From assembly GCF_000004195.4 (NCBI RefSeq), contig NC_030682.2, forward strand, positions 153,847,501-153,911,500: a DNA stretch of 64,000 bases. Reading direction: 5' to 3'. Below the pieces are notes generated by a model. That model saw only the letters and a list, made by a program, of their open reading frames with translations. It was not told the origin of the DNA and searched no databases. This DNA comes from Xenopus tropicalis. Its lineage: Eukaryota; Chordata; Amphibia; Anura; Pipidae. Below, in pieces: positions 38,357-49,684 of this stretch. Position numbers and translations under genes: made by a program. Positions within the stretch are counted from its first letter, which is position 1; each line of letters opens with the position of its first letter.

Positions 38357-38569
38357 GTGCTGTGCTGGGTGCTGTTTGTGGGGATCCTCTCTTATGTCAA
38401 GGTGATTATTGGGGTGATCCTGAGAGATGAAGGACACGGGGCGCTCGTATGGTGTGGGGCAGTTGTACAGCTTGGCTCAATGGCGGGGGCGCTCACCATG
38501 TTCCCCCTAGTTAATGTTTATAAGTTTTTCCATGCGGGGGACCCCTGTTCTAACAGATGCCCCATGTAG
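38357..38569 (+). CDS. slc52a3: Riboflavin transporter SLC52A3-like, coding exon 3 of 3
   Basis: 213 bp, 70 codons plus TAG (38567-38569). It encodes [20 protein letters not shown], then [33 protein letters not shown] and a Cys-containing tail ending CSNRCPM. The SYVK, WCGA.VQLGS and MFPLVNV blocks are the C-terminal hallmarks of SLC52A3. It joins exon 2 in phase 0, giving 441 residues, slightly shorter than the human protein mainly in the central loop. The acceptor is CCCTGTAG. No canonical AATAAA is seen in the next 430 bp; a GATAAA variant lies near 38857. Confidence 0.93.
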   Translation: MLCWVLFVGILSYVKVIIGVILRDEGHGALVWCGAVVQLGSMAGALTMFPLVNVYKFFHAGDPCSNRCPM

Positions 38570-39011
38570 TACTGTGTGCGCCCCAAATCTCACACCTGTT
38601 TGCGGCCGGGTTTGGGGGACAAGTAACTTGGGGGTAACAAGGACAGAGAGTGGGACATTTAGCAGGAAGGGGCTGGGGGCACAAGTGGGGCCTATTATTG
38701 GCCATTCTGTCCCCCAGGAACCCCCTCCAACTTCTACAGGGTTTGTGACTCTATGGCTGTGGGAGGAGCAACAGGCGGGGCTTGGGTAAGGTGGCAACAT
38801 TATTAGGCCATGCCCCATTTTGTTCTTGCCCCTATAAGCCACTCCCTATTCTTCAGATAAACCTGAGCAGCAGCCCTTCCAGTTTTATTAACGATTCCCC
38901 CCCCCTCCCTATGGCTTTATCCCCCACCTCTTCACAACTCTAATGTTATTGGGTAAGAGCCCCTGTACTTGAGTTACAGTTCTAACACTATTCCCTATAG
39001 GTCGACCACGG
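38570..39011 (+). other. Probable 3' untranslated sequence of the transporter gene
   Basis: Unique sequence directly after the stop codon. It has a GATAAA near 38857 followed by a T-rich stretch near 38882, a possible weak polyadenylation signal. A canonical AATAAA appears only at 41689, beyond the 83-bp array. No other gene seen. Confidence 0.45.
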
Positions 39012-41260
39012 CCCCTGCAGACTGATATAGTGTCTGGCAGGGGGAGTGGCTTTCTCTATTGGCTGCAGGTCCCAAGCGGAGCTCCATCTGAGCCTGGGAG
39101 CAGACTGATATAGTGTCTGGAAGGGGGAGTGGCTTTCTCTATTGGCTGCAGGTCCCAAGCGGAGCTCCATCTGAGCCTGGGAGCAGACTGATATAGTGTC
39201 TGGAAGGGGGAGTGGCTTTATCTATTGGCTGCAGGTCCCAAGCGGAGCTCCATCTGAGCCTGGGAGCAGGCTGATATAGTGTCTGGCAGGGGGAGTGGCT
39301 TTCTCTATTGGCTGCAGGTCCCAAGCGGAGCTCCATCTGAGCCTGGGAGCAGACTGATATAGTGTCTGGCAGGGGGAGTGGCTTTCTCTATTGGCTGCAG
39401 GTCCCAAGCGGAGCTCCATCTGAGCCTGGGAGCAGACTGATATAGTGTCTGGCAGGGGGAGTGGCTTTCTCTATTGGCTGCAGGTCCCAAGCGGAGCTCC
39501 ATCTGAGCCTGGGAGCAGACTGATATAGTGTCTGGCAGGGGGAGTGGCTTTCTCTATTGGCTGCAGGTCCCAAGCGGAGCTCCATCTGAGCCTGGGAGCA
39601 GGCTGATATAGTGTCTGGCAGGGGGAGTGGCTTTCTCTATTGGCTGCAGGTCCCAAGCAGAGCTCCATCTGAGCCTGGGAGCAGACTGATATAGTGTCTG
39701 GCAGGGGGTGTGGCTTTCTCTATTGGCTGCAGGTCCCAAGCAGAGCTCCATCTGAGCCTGGGAGCAGACTGATATAGTGTCTGGCAGGGGGAGTGGCTTT
39801 CTCTATTGGCTGCAGGTCCCAAGCGGAGCTCCATCTGAGCCTGGGAGCAGGCTGATATAGTGTCTGGCAGGGGGAGTGGCTTTCTCTATTGGCTGCAGGT
39901 CCCAAGCGGAGCTCCATCTGAGCCTGGAGCAGGCTGATATAGTGTCTGGCAGGGGGAGTGGCTTTCTCTATTGGCTGCAGGTCCCAAGCGGAGCTCCATC
40001 TGAGCCTGGGAGCAGACTGATATAGTGTCTGGCAGGGGGAGTGGCTTTCTCTATTGGCTGCAGGTCCCAAGCGGAGCTCCATCTGAGCCTGGGAGCAGAC
40101 TGATATAGTGTCTGGCAGGGGGTGTGGCTTTCTCTATTGGCTGCAGTCCCAAGCGGAGCTCCATCTGAGCCTGGGAGCAGACTGATATAGTGTCTGGCAG
40201 GGGGAGTGGCTTTCTCTATTGGCTGCAGGTCCCAAGCGGAGCTCCATCTGAGCCTGGGAGCAGACTGATATAGTGTCTGGCAGGGCGAGTGGCTTTCTCT
40301 ATTGGCTGCAGGTCCCAAGCGGAGCTCCATCTGAGCCTGGGAGCAGGCTGATATAGTGTCTGGCAGGGGGAGTGGCTTTCTCTATTGGCTGCAGGTCCCA
40401 AGCGGAGCTCCATCTGAGCCTGGAGCAGGCTGATATAGTGTCTGGCAGGGGGAGTGGCTTTCTCTATTGGCTGCAGGTCCCAAGCGGAGCTCCATCTGAG
40501 CCTGGGAGCAGACTGATATAGTGTCTGGCAGGGGGAGTGGCTTTCTCTATTGGCTGCAGGTCCCAAGCGGAGCTCATCTGAGCCTGGGAGGCAGACTGAT
40601 ATAGTGTCTGGCAGGGGGTGTGGCTTTCTCTATTGGCTGCAGGTCCCAAGCGGAGCTCCATCTGAGCCTGGGAGCAGACTGATATAGTGTCTGGCAGGGG
40701 GAGTGGCTTTCTCTATTGGCTGCAGGTCCCAAGCGGAGCTCCATCTGAGCCTGGGAGCAGACTGATATAGTGTCTGGCAGGGGGTGTGGCTTTCTCTATT
40801 GGCTGCAGGTCCCAAGCGGAGCTCCATCTGAGCCTGGAGCAGACTGATATAGTGTCTGGAAGGGGGTGTGGCTTTCTCTATTGGCTGCAGGTCCCAAGCG
40901 GAGCTCCATCTGAGCCTGGGAGCAGACTGATATAGTGTCTGGCAGGGGGAGTGGCTTTCTCTATTGGCTGCAGGTCCCAAGCGGAGCTCCATCTGAGCCT
41001 GGGAGCAGGCTGATATAGTGTCTGGCAGGGGGTGTGGCTTTCTCTATTGGCTGCAGGTCCCAAGCGGAGCTCCATCTGAGCCTGGGAGCAGGCTGATATA
41101 GTGTCTGGCAGGGGGAGTGGCTTTCTCTATTGGCTGCAGGTCCCAAGCGGAGCTCCATTGAGCCTGGGAGCAGGCTGATATAGTGTCTGGCAGGAGGGAG
41201 TGGCTTTCTATATTGGCTGCAGGTCCCAAGCGGAGCTCCATTGAGCCTGGGAGCAGACTG
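39012..41260. repeat. 83-bp minisatellite, about 27 units
   Basis: Units contain AGACTGATATAGTGTCTGGC, AGGGGGAGTGGCTTTCTCTA, TTGGCTGCAGGTCCCAAGCG and GAGCTCCATCTGAGCCTGGG. The 83-bp step is visible as minus-strand open frames starting every 83 bp. Units are highly alike; variants are GGAAGGGGG, GGGGGTGTGG and loss of one G in TGGGAGCAG. Each unit carries an ATTGG (inverted CCAAT) box. Confidence 0.97.
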
Positions 41261-42054
41261 TAGGCCCCAGTAACACGACTGGAACAACTGGGGACAGGGC
41301 CCTGTGAATGAGGAATAGAAAGCACAGCAGGGTATTTAATAGCAGCTCTAGGAGAGTGAGCACAGTCAGCCATAGCTAGAAAGGGCAGCCATTAGCCCCA
41401 CCATAGGAGACTGTAAGGGTTTAGCCTCCCCCAGGCTCTGTATGCCTTGCTGTAGGGAACACAGTTCAGACACAGGTCTCAGGCTAGTATTAACCCCTGA
41501 ACCACCATTGGCTGGAGGGATCCATTCCAGTAAAGGGCATCCATCTTGGGACTCCCGGCTACTACCCCTGCATATATCCCTGTGGGCTACACTGTCTCTG
41601 TACCTTACAACTTGTACTAACTGTACCAACCTACCTCAGCTGCTGTGAGTATTTACTGATCCCTGCATTAATAACATCTGTCTTGGACAATAAAGAGTTA
41701 ACTAGTTCATCTGCAAGAGCTCCTGGCGTCCTATTACTTAACACCTTACACAGTACCTGTGGGAGTTGTAGTACAACTACATCGTGCAGGCAACCTTCCA
41801 CTTGGCGAAGGCCCACTCCTAGGAAAGGGGGTCGCATGTAACACATGCTCTACTGTATTCTAGTCTGGATTAACCCCTTCTAAGCCAAACAAGTGTTACA
41901 GGAGCTATAGTTGCACCGCAGCGCAGGGGCCACAGTCGGATCTCTGGAAGCAGCTAAAGTTGAGAGGTTGAACCTAGAACACATTTGGAGCAGTCGGAGC
42001 ATTGGGCTAGAACCCCCCGTATGTAAGTGAGAGCAATGAGAAACCTGCGGGTAC
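41261..42054. other. Unique spacer, no gene assigned
   Basis: About 790 bp of non-repetitive sequence. It holds an AATAAA (41689-41694) followed by ACTAGTTC, and several 60-90-codon frames on both strands without recognisable features. It might be a transcript end or an old transposon fragment; I cannot assign it. Confidence 0.3.
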
Positions 42055-43318
42055 AAAGCCCCCCAGAGCACAGCCCCCCGGCTCCCTACAGAGCCCCCCC
42101 AGGGCACAGCCCCCCGGCTCCCTACAGAGCCCCCCCAGGGCACAGCCCCCCGGCTCCCTACAGAGCCCCCCAGGGCATGACCCCCGCTCCCTACAGAGTC
42201 CCCCAGGGCACAGCCCCCTGGCTCCCTACAGAGCCCCCCCAGAGAACAGCCCCCCGGCTCCCTACAGAGCCCCCCAGGGCATGACCCCCGCTCCCTACAG
42301 AGCCCCCCCAGGGCACAGCCCCCCGGCTCCCTACAGAGCCCCCCAGGGCATGACCCCCGCTCCCTACAGAGCCCCCCAGGGCATGACCCCCGCTCCCTAC
42401 AGAGCCCCCCAGGGCACAGCCCCCTGGCTCCCTACAGAGCCCCCCAGGGCACGGCCCCCCGGCTCCCTACAGAGCCTCCCAGGGCACGGCCCCCCGGCTC
42501 CCTACAGAGCCCCCCAGGGCATGACCCCCGCTCCCTACAGAGCCCCCCCAGGGCACGGCCCCCCTGGCTCCCTACAGAGCCCCCCCAGGGCACAGCCCCC
42601 CGGCTCCCTACAGAGCCCCCCAGGGCATGACCCCCGCTCCCTACAGAGCCCCCCCAGGGCACAGCCCCCTGGCTCCCTACAGAGCCCCCCAGGGCATGAC
42701 CCCCGCTCCCTACAGAGCCCCCCAGGGCACAGCCCCCTGGCTCCCTACAGAGCCCCCCGGCTCCCTACAGAGCCCCCCAGGGCACGGCCCCCCGGCTCCC
42801 TACAGAGCCCCCCAGGGCATGACCGCTGCTCCCTACAGAGCCCCCCCAGGGGCACAGCCCCCGGCTCCCTACAGAGCCCCCCAGGGCACGGCCCCCTGGC
42901 TCCCTACAGAGCCCCCCAGGGCACGGCCCCCTGGCTCCCTACAGAGCCCCCCAGGGCACAGCCCCCTGGCTCCCTACAGAGCCCCCCAGGGCACAGCCCC
43001 CCGGCTCCCTAGAGAGCCCCCCTGGGCATGACCGCTGCTCCCTACAGAGCCCCCCCAGGGCACAGCCCCCCGGCTCCCTACAGAGCCCCCCGGCTCCCTA
43101 CAGAGCCCCCCAGGGCATGACCCCCGCTCCCTACAGAGCCCCCCCAGGGCACAGCCCCCCGGCTCCCTACAGAGCCCCCCAGGGCACGGCCCCCCGGCTC
43201 CCTACAGAGCCCCCAGGGCACGGCCCCCCGGCTCCCTACAGAGCCCCCCAGGGCACGGCTCCCTACAGACCCCCCCAGGGCACGGCCCCCCGGCTCCCTA
43301 CAGAGCCCCCCCAGGGCA
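42055..43318. repeat. 35-bp C-rich minisatellite, about 36 units
   Basis: Units read CCCTACAGAGCCCCCCAGGG followed by CACAGCCCCCCGGCT, with a shorter CATGACCCCCGCT form. It abuts the 12-bp array at 43319 with no spacer. Frames over it ([12 protein letters not shown] on plus) are repeat translations. Confidence 0.95.
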
Positions 43319-43942
43319 AAGGGAGTGGGGCTGGGAGTGAGGCTGGGAGTGAGGCTGGGAGTGGGGCTGGGAGTGAGGCTGGGAGTGGGGCTGGGAGTGA
43401 GGCTGGGAGTGAGGCTGGGAGTGGAGCTGGGAGTGAGGCTGGGAGTGAGGCTGGGAGTGGGGCTGGGAGTGAGGCTGGGAGTGGGGCTGGGAGTGGGGCT
43501 GGGAGTGAGGCTGGGAGTGGGGCTGGGAGTGGGGGCTGGGAGTGGGGCTGGGAGTGGGGCTGGGGAGTGAGGCTGGGAGTGGAGCTGGGAGTGAGGCTGG
43601 GAGTGAGGCTGGGAGTGGGGGCTGGGAGTGGGGCTGGGAGTGGGGCTGGGAGTGGGGCTGGGAGTGAGGCTGGGAGTGAGGCTGGGAGTGAGGCTGGGAG
43701 TGAGGCTGGGAGTGGAGCTGGGAGTGAGGCTGGAGTGAGGCTGGGAGTGGAGCTGGGAGTGAGGCTGGGAGTGGAGCTGGGAGTGAGGCTGGGAGTGGAG
43801 CTGGGAGTGAGGCTGGGAGTGGAGCTGGGAGTGAGGCTGGGAGTGGAGCTGGGAGTGAGGCTGGGAGTGGAGCTGGGAGTGAGGCTGGGAGTGAGGCTGG
43901 GAGTGAGGCTGGGAGTGGAGCTGGGAGTGAGGCTGGGAGTTG
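43319..43942. repeat. 12-bp GGGAGTGRGGCT array, first locus
   Basis: About 52 units of GGGAGTGGGGCT or GGGAGTGAGGCT (also GGAGCT). The same unit forms the array inside the MITE at 48205-49415. All six frames are open because the unit is 12 bp; SQPH and LGVG repeats are artefacts. Confidence 0.96.
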
Positions 43943-44284
43943 TGTCCCTGCTGCCCCTGTAACCCTGCTAGTGCCACCCTGGGGCCCTGTTACTGGCACC
44001 TGTAGGGGTAGGTGTGGCACTGCCCGCCCATAGTGTAGCGGCCCCTAATACATACCTCCCAACATTTCATTAAGAGAAAGAGGGACAAAAACATGTGATG
44101 CAGGTAGTGCGGCAATTTTTTTGGCCACGCCTGCTTTGTGACCACACCCCCATATGCCACACCCACTTTACATGCCCCAGATGTGCCAGTATAATCACTA
44201 AATAAAAAGAATAAAGGACATATTAACTTCAAAGGTGCCAGTATAACTACATTAAATTGATAAAGGGCATATTAACCCCAGACA
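43943..44284. other. Unique spacer with a partial ~52-bp repeat, PLE target site
   Basis: Mixed sequence whose last 110 bp contains two imperfect units ending ATAAAGGGCATATTAACC. The same ~52-bp unit continues on the far side of the PLE (54351-54485), so the PLE landed inside this small repeat. The words CCTCCCAACATTTCATTAAG suggest a dispersed repeat, not identified. Confidence 0.5.
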
Positions 44285-44698
44285 AATTAGGATGAAACAT
44301 ATGCTCATAAGTATTTCAGAAATCTCACCCGCCGTATAGATGGGCCCAGGGGCTCATGCCCCAGACCTTCAGCCAGAGGGAGCCATCATGGATACATCGC
44401 AAACGTAGAAAGAAGGCAGGCACTCCGGTGTTGTTAGTGAAGAGTGAATGAGAATAGACATACACAGAGTATTTAAGACATAAAGAGCCAATAGTCTTTA
44501 AAAGTATTTAGCTGGTGTAAGTGTAATTAACCAATCAACAACTTGGATGGTTAATTGGATATCGGGCACATAAAGGCAGGCCAATATAAAAGAATGTACA
44601 TGTGTTCAAGCAATGTATTGGCAGTATATAGGCTAGAAAAGTATATAGTTAAACAAATTCAGAAAGTATAAGTAATTAAAAAAAAAAATATATATATA

Positions 44699-45553
44699 CA
44701 GGGCCGCCGCTCCCTATAAGCAGAGTACTCAGTCTACATAGGGCACCAACTCCCAGGGGGGCACCAACTCCCAGGGGGGCACCATCTCCCAGGGGGGCAC
44801 CAACTCCCAGGGGGGCACCAACTCCCAGGGGGGCACCAAATCCCAGGGGGGCACCATCTCCCAGGGGGGCACCAACTCCCAGGGGGGCACCATCTCCCAG
44901 GGGGGCACCAACTCCCAGGGGGGCACCATCTCCCAGGGGGGCACCATCTCCCAGGGGGGCACCAACTCCCAGGGGGGCACCATCTCCCAGGGGGCACCAT
45001 CTCCCAGGGGGGCACCAACTCCCAGGGGGGCACCAACTCCCAGGGGGGCACCAACTCCCAGGGGAGCACCAACTCCCAGGGGGGCACCATCTCCCAGGGG
45101 GGCTCCAACTCCCAGGGGGGCACCATCTCCCAGGGGGGCACCAACTCCCAGGGGGGCACCAACTCCCAGGGGGGCACAACTCCCAGGGGGGCACCATCTC
45201 CCAGGGGGCACCAACTCCCAGGGGGGCACCAACTCCCAGGGGGGCACCAACTCCCAGGGGGGCACCATCCCAGCTTCTCAAAAAAAACCAAAAAACATTT
45301 TTATATATTATAACATACCCCCCAACACTGTCCCGCCGGTTTTTATCGCGCATCCCACTGTCCCGGATAGTTCAATCAATCTATGGGGGCTATTGGGGGA
45401 ACTTACCATGAGGGCATTGTCTATGGGGGCAATTGGGGGCACTGTGTGTGGGGCCCCTATAGTAAGTGTTTTTTTTATTATTTATTATTTTTTTTATATA
45501 TTTTATTATTTTTATTATTACTTAGGGCACCCATTTGGCCAGCAGCGGCCCTG
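44699..45553. mobile_element. hAT-like non-autonomous element
   Basis: It begins CAGGGCCGCCGCTCCC and ends with GCAGCGGCCCTG, giving terminal inverted repeats CAGGGCCGCYGC. It is flanked by TATATATA on both sides (44691-44698 and 45554-45561), consistent with an 8-bp hAT duplication, although the target is an AT microsatellite. It has no transposase; most of its length is an 18-bp array plus a T-rich tract. Confidence 0.65.
44735..45268. repeat. 18-bp array inside the hAT-like element, about 30 units
   Basis: Units of GCACCAACTCCCAGGGGG or GCACCATCTCCCAGGGGG, mixed in no fixed order. GGGCACC also occurs near the element's right end (TAGGGCACCCATTTGG, near 45523), so the unit may stem from the element itself. 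Trp/Pro/Gly-rich minus-strand frames here are artefacts. Confidence 0.95.
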
Positions 45554-45687
45554 TATATATATATATAATTATATCTACTAAAGGAAGTTTCAAATGTGGA
45601 TTAAAGAGATTACTTGTAATTTTGTTATAAAAACCGACATCTTTTCATCAACAGTCACTAAAACGGTGTATTCAGTTGGGCACTATA

Positions 45688-47282
45688 CAGTGGAGGAAAT
45701 AATGATTTGACCCCTCACTGATTTTGTAAGTTTGTCCAATGACAAAGAAATGAAAAGTCTCAGAACAGTATCATTTCAATGGTAGGTGTAACAGTGGCAG
45801 ATAGCACATCAAAAGGAAAATGGAAAAAAGAACTTGAAATAAAAGATAGCAACTGATTTGCATTTCATTGAGTGAAATAAGTTTTTGAACCCCTACCAAC
45901 CATTAAGAGTTCTGGCTCCCACAGAGTGGTTAGACACTTCTACTCAATTAGTCAACCTCATTAAGGCACCTGTCTTAACTAGTCACCTGTATAAAAGACA
46001 CCTGTCCACAGAATCAATCAATCAAGCAGACTCCAAACTCTCCAACATGGGAAAGACCAAAGAGCTGTCCAAGGATGTCAGAGACAAAATTGTAGACCTG
46101 CACAAGGCTGGAATGGGCTACAAAACCATTAGCAAGAAGCTGGGAGAGAAGGTGACAACTGTTGGTGCGATTGTTGGAAAATGGAAGGAGCACAAAATGA
46201 CCATCAATCGACCTCGCTCTGGGGCTCCACGCAAGATCTCACCTCGTGGGGTGTCAATGATTCTGAGAAAGGTGAAAAAGCATCCTAGAACTACACGGGA
46301 GGAGTTAGTTACTGACCTCAAATTAGCAGGGACCACAGTCACCAAGAAAACCATTGGAAACACATTACACCGCAATGGATTAAAATCCTGCAGGGCTCGC
46401 AAGGTCCCCCTGCTCAAGAAGGCACATGTGCAGGCCTGAAGTTTGCCAATGAACACCTGAATGATTCTGTGAGTGACTGGGAGAAGGTGCTGTGGTCTGA
46501 TGAGACCAAAATAGAGCTCTTTGGCATTAACTCAACTCGCTGTGTTTGGAGGAAGAAAAATGCTGCCTATGACCCCCAAAACACCGTCCCCACCGTCAAG
46601 CATGGGGGTGGAAACATTTTGCTTTGGGGGTGTTTTTCTGCTAAGGGCACAGGACAACTTATTCGCATTAACGGGAAAATGGACGGAGTCATGTATCGTG
46701 AAATCCTGAACGACAACCTCCTTCCCTCTGCCAGGAAACTGAAAATGGGTGGTGGATGGGTGTTCCAGCACGACAATGACCCAAAACATACAGCAAAGGC
46801 AACAAAGGAGTGGCTCAAGAAGAAGCACATTAAGGTCATGGAGTGGCCTAGTCAGTCTCCGGACCTTAATCCAATAGAAAACCTATGGAGGGAGCTCAAG
46901 CTCAGAGTTGCACAGAGACAGAAACCTTAGGGATTTAGAGATGATCTGCAAAGAGGAGTGGGACCAACATTCCTCCTAAAATGGGCGCAAACTTGCTCAT
47001 CAATTACAAGAAACGTTTGGCCTCTGTGCTTGCAAACAAGGGCTTTTCCACTAAGTATTAAGTCTTTTTTTGTTAGAGGGTTCAAAAACTTATTTCACTC
47101 AATGAAATGCAAATCAGTTGCTATCTTTTATTTAAAGTTATTTTTTCGATTTTCCTTTTGATGTGCTATCTGCCACTGTTACACCTACCATTGAAATGAT
47201 ACTGTTCTGAGACTTTTCATTTCTTTGTCATTGGACAAACTTACAAAATCAGTGAGGGGTCAAATCATTATTTCCTCCACTG
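45688..47282 (+). mobile_element. Tc1-type DNA transposon, 1595 bp
   Basis: It is bounded by TA at 45686-45687 and 47283-47284. The ends are inverted repeats about 205 bp long (45688-45893 against 47078-47282) starting CAGTGGAGGAAATAATGATT. The long inverted repeats and a single transposase of about 340 codons match the Tc1/mariner group. The element sits in the PLE endonuclease frame, and removing it with one TA restores that frame. Its own transposase is frameshifted, so it could move only with help. Confidence 0.95.
46047..47061 (+). pseudogene. Tc1-type transposase, two or more frameshifts
   Basis: It starts [20 protein letters not shown] with the paired helix-turn-helix region ([17 protein letters not shown], then a [12 protein letters not shown] hook-like linker). 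The first part ends at 46437-46439 through a small deletion after KAHVQA. The second frame (46440-46930) carries the catalytic core: Asp in [23 protein letters not shown], Asp in QHDNDPKHT, and Glu in NPIENLWRE, a DD34E-type triad. A second deletion in the AQRQ region adds a stop at 46928-46930, and an extra G near 46957 shifts again before the terminal TAA at 47059. All catalytic residues remain; only the frame is broken. Confidence 0.93.
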
Positions 47283-47345
47283 TATAAACTGTAACACGGG
47301 ACTTGTTATTTACCTTCTCACATGTAAGAAATGCGGAAAGCAATA

Positions 47346-47905
47346 CGTCAATACATCAATAGCCATCCCAATACGTCAATAGCCATCCCAATACGTCAAT
47401 AGCCATCCCAATACGTCAATAGCCATCCCAATACGTCAATAGCCATCCCAATACGTCAATAGCCATCACAATACGTCAATAGCCATCCCAATACGTCAAT
47501 AGCCATCCCAATACGTCAATAGCCATCCCAATACGTCAATAGCCATCCCAATACGTCAATAGCCATCCCAATACGTCAATAGCCATCCCAATACGTCAAT
47601 AGCCATCCCAATACGTCAATAGCCATCACAATACGTCAATAGCCATCCCAATACGTCAATAGCCATCCCAATACGTCAATAGCCATCACAATACGTCAAT
47701 AGCCATCCCAATACGTCAATAGCCATCCCAATACGTCAATAGCCATCCCAATACGTCAATAGCTATCACAATACGTCAATAGCCATCACAATACGTCAAT
47801 AGCCATCCCAATACGTCAATAGCCATCACAATACGTCAATAGCCATCACAATACGTCAATAGCCATCACAATACGTCAATAGCCATCACAATACATCAAT
47901 AGCCG
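47346..47905. repeat. 20-bp array grown inside the PLE endonuclease frame, 28 units
   Basis: Units of AATACGTCAATAGCCATCCC, with AGCCATCACA as the main variant, extremely uniform. Left of it the PLE reads AAGCAATACGTC (KQYV); right of it the PLE resumes ATAGCCGGACATGAATG (AGHE). Every part of the unit is PLE-like: CAATACGT matches QYV and GTCAATAGCCAT matches the VNSH codons of the intact PLE. The unit therefore looks like a short deletion junction that was then amplified. Confidence 0.93.
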
Positions 47906-47977
47906 GACATGAATGTTCCAATAGATCTCTATGCAATCTCTCTGTTATAGGCATTGGCAGGGTTACCCCTAGCCTTA

Positions 47978-49684
47978 AGGCCCCCATACACGGGCCGATA
48001 GAAGCTGCTGATATGGGTCCCTTGGACCGACTTGGCAACTTATCGGCCCGTGTAGGGGCAGAAACGAGCGGCCTGGCCGACCGATATCTGGCCTGAAATT
48101 GGCCATATATCGATTGGCCAGGTTAGAAAATCCCGTCGGATCGGGGACCACATGGGCTCATTGATGCCCCATTGCCGCCTACATAATCTGGTCATTTGGC
48201 CCCAGGAGTGGGGCTGGGAGTGGGGCTGGGAGTGATGCTGAGAGTGGGGCTGGGAGTGATGCTGGGAGTGGGGCTGGGAGTGATGCTGGGAGTGGGGCTG
48301 GGAGTGAGGCTGGGAGTGGGGCTGGGAGTGAGGCTGGGAGTGGGGCTGGGAGTGATGCTGGGAGTGACGCTGGGAGTGGGGCTGGGAGTGATGCTGGGAG
48401 TGGGGCTGGGAGTGATGCTGGGAGTGAGGCTGGGAGTGGGGCTGGGAGTGAGGCTGGGAGTGGGGCTGGGAGTGGGGCTGGGAGTGAGGCTGGGAGTGAG
48501 GCTGGGAGTGGGGCTGGGAGTGGGGCTGGGAGTGAGGCTGGGAGTGGGCTGGGAGTGAGGCTGGGAGGGCTGGGAGTGGGGCTGGGAGTGAGGCTGGGAG
48601 TGAGGCTGGGAGTGAGGCTGGGAGTGGGGCTGGGAGTGAGGCTGGGAGTGGGGCTGGGAGTGGGGCTGGGAGTGATGCTGGGAGTGATGCTGGGAGTGGG
48701 GCTGGGAGTGGGGCTGGGAGTGATGCTGGGAGTGATGCTGGGAGTGAGGCTGGGAGTGGGGCTGGGAGTGGGGCTGGGAGTGATGCTGGGAGTGGGGCTG
48801 GGAGTGATGCTGGGAGTGAGGCTGGGAGTGGGGCTGGGAGTGATGCTGGGAGTGAGGCTGGGAGTGGGGCTGGGAGTGAGGCTGGGAGTGAGGCTGGGAG
48901 TGGGGCTGGGAGTGAGGCTGGGAGTGGGGCTGGGAGTGAGGGCTGGGAGTGGGGCTGGGAGTGATGCTGGGAGTGAGGCTGGGAGTGGGGCTGGGAGTGA
49001 GGCTGGGAGTGAGGCTGGGAGTGGGGCTGGGAGTGATGCTGGAGTGAGGCTGGGAGGGGCTGGGTTGGGAGTGGGGCTGGGAGTGAGGCTGGAGTGGGGC
49101 TGGGAGTGAGGCTGGGAGTGAGGCTGGGAGTGAGGCTGGGAGTGGGGCTGGGAGTGAGGCTGGGAGTGGGGCTGGGAGTGGGGCTGGGAGTGGGGCTGGG
49201 AGTGAGGCTGGGAGTGGGGCTGGGAGTGAGGCTGGGAGTGGGGCTGGGAGTGAGGCTGGGAGTGGGGCTGGGAGTGGGGCTGGGAGTGGGGCTGGGAGTG
49301 GGGCTGGGAGTGAGGCTGGGAGTGAGGCTGGGAGTGGGGCTGGGAGTGAGGCTGGGAGTGGGGCTGGGAGTGAGGCTGGGAGTGGGGCTGGGAGTGGGGC
49401 TGGGAGTGAGGCTGGACCAACTCGGCAGCTTATCGGCCCGTGTAGGGGCAGAAACGAGCGGCCTGGGCGATCGATACCTGGCCTGAAATTGGCCAGATAT
49501 CGATCGGCCAGGTTAGAAAATCCAGTTGGATCAGGGGCCACATCGGCTCGTTGATGTCCCATTGCCGCCGTCATTTGGCAACAGGGCCAAACGATCGGAT
49601 TATTTTTTTTAACTTCAAGCTCCCCGATATTGCCCACCCGTAGGTGGGGATATCGGGGGAAGATCTTACCGTGTATGGGGACCT
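47978..49684. mobile_element. Harbinger-like MITE split by a 12-bp array
   Basis: The ends are AGGCCCCCATACACGG (47978) and the inverse CCGTGTATGGGGACCT (to 49684), 15 of 16 matching. TTA flanks both sides (47975-47977 and 49685-49687), which suits PIF/Harbinger. Joining the flanks across one TTA restores the PLE codons PSLRGGN, which supports the boundaries. Inside are two partial copies: 47978-48204 and 49416-49684 share about 155 bp (GCTTATCGGCCCGTGTAGGG, ACGAGCGGCCTGG and on). The array lies between them. It encodes no transposase. Confidence 0.75.
48205..49415. repeat. 12-bp GGAGTGGGGCTG array, second locus, about 100 units
   Basis: Same unit as 43319-43942, here with additional GGAGTGATGCTG forms concentrated in the left two thirds. 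It sits between the two partial MITE copies. Frames of 400-500 codons (SQPH, LPAP or LGVG repeats) follow from the 12-bp period and are not genes. Confidence 0.96.

Noticed and set aside
36730..38437. Gly/Arg-rich minus-strand frames resembling RGG-type proteins
   Set aside because: They are the complement of a C-rich intronic array of the transporter and end at array edges.
29972..38569. Assignment to SLC52A2 on the basis of length (441 residues)
   Set aside because: Length is close to human SLC52A2, but the diagnostic blocks (ANIGPL, DCTSSVTFLP, VGEGLSGL, WCGA.VQLGS) fit SLC52A3 better; an alignment and tree would decide.
39139..41075. Series of 65-codon minus-strand frames spaced 83 bp
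   Set aside because: The same unit read repeatedly from an 83-bp minisatellite; not a tandem gene family.
46047..47061. Domesticated transposase gene
   Set aside because: It sits inside complete Tc1 ends with TA flanks and has at least two frameshifts, so it is a dead transposon copy.
47346..47905. CRISPR-like direct repeats
   Set aside because: The 20-bp units are contiguous without spacers, in a eukaryotic transposon remnant; no cas genes.
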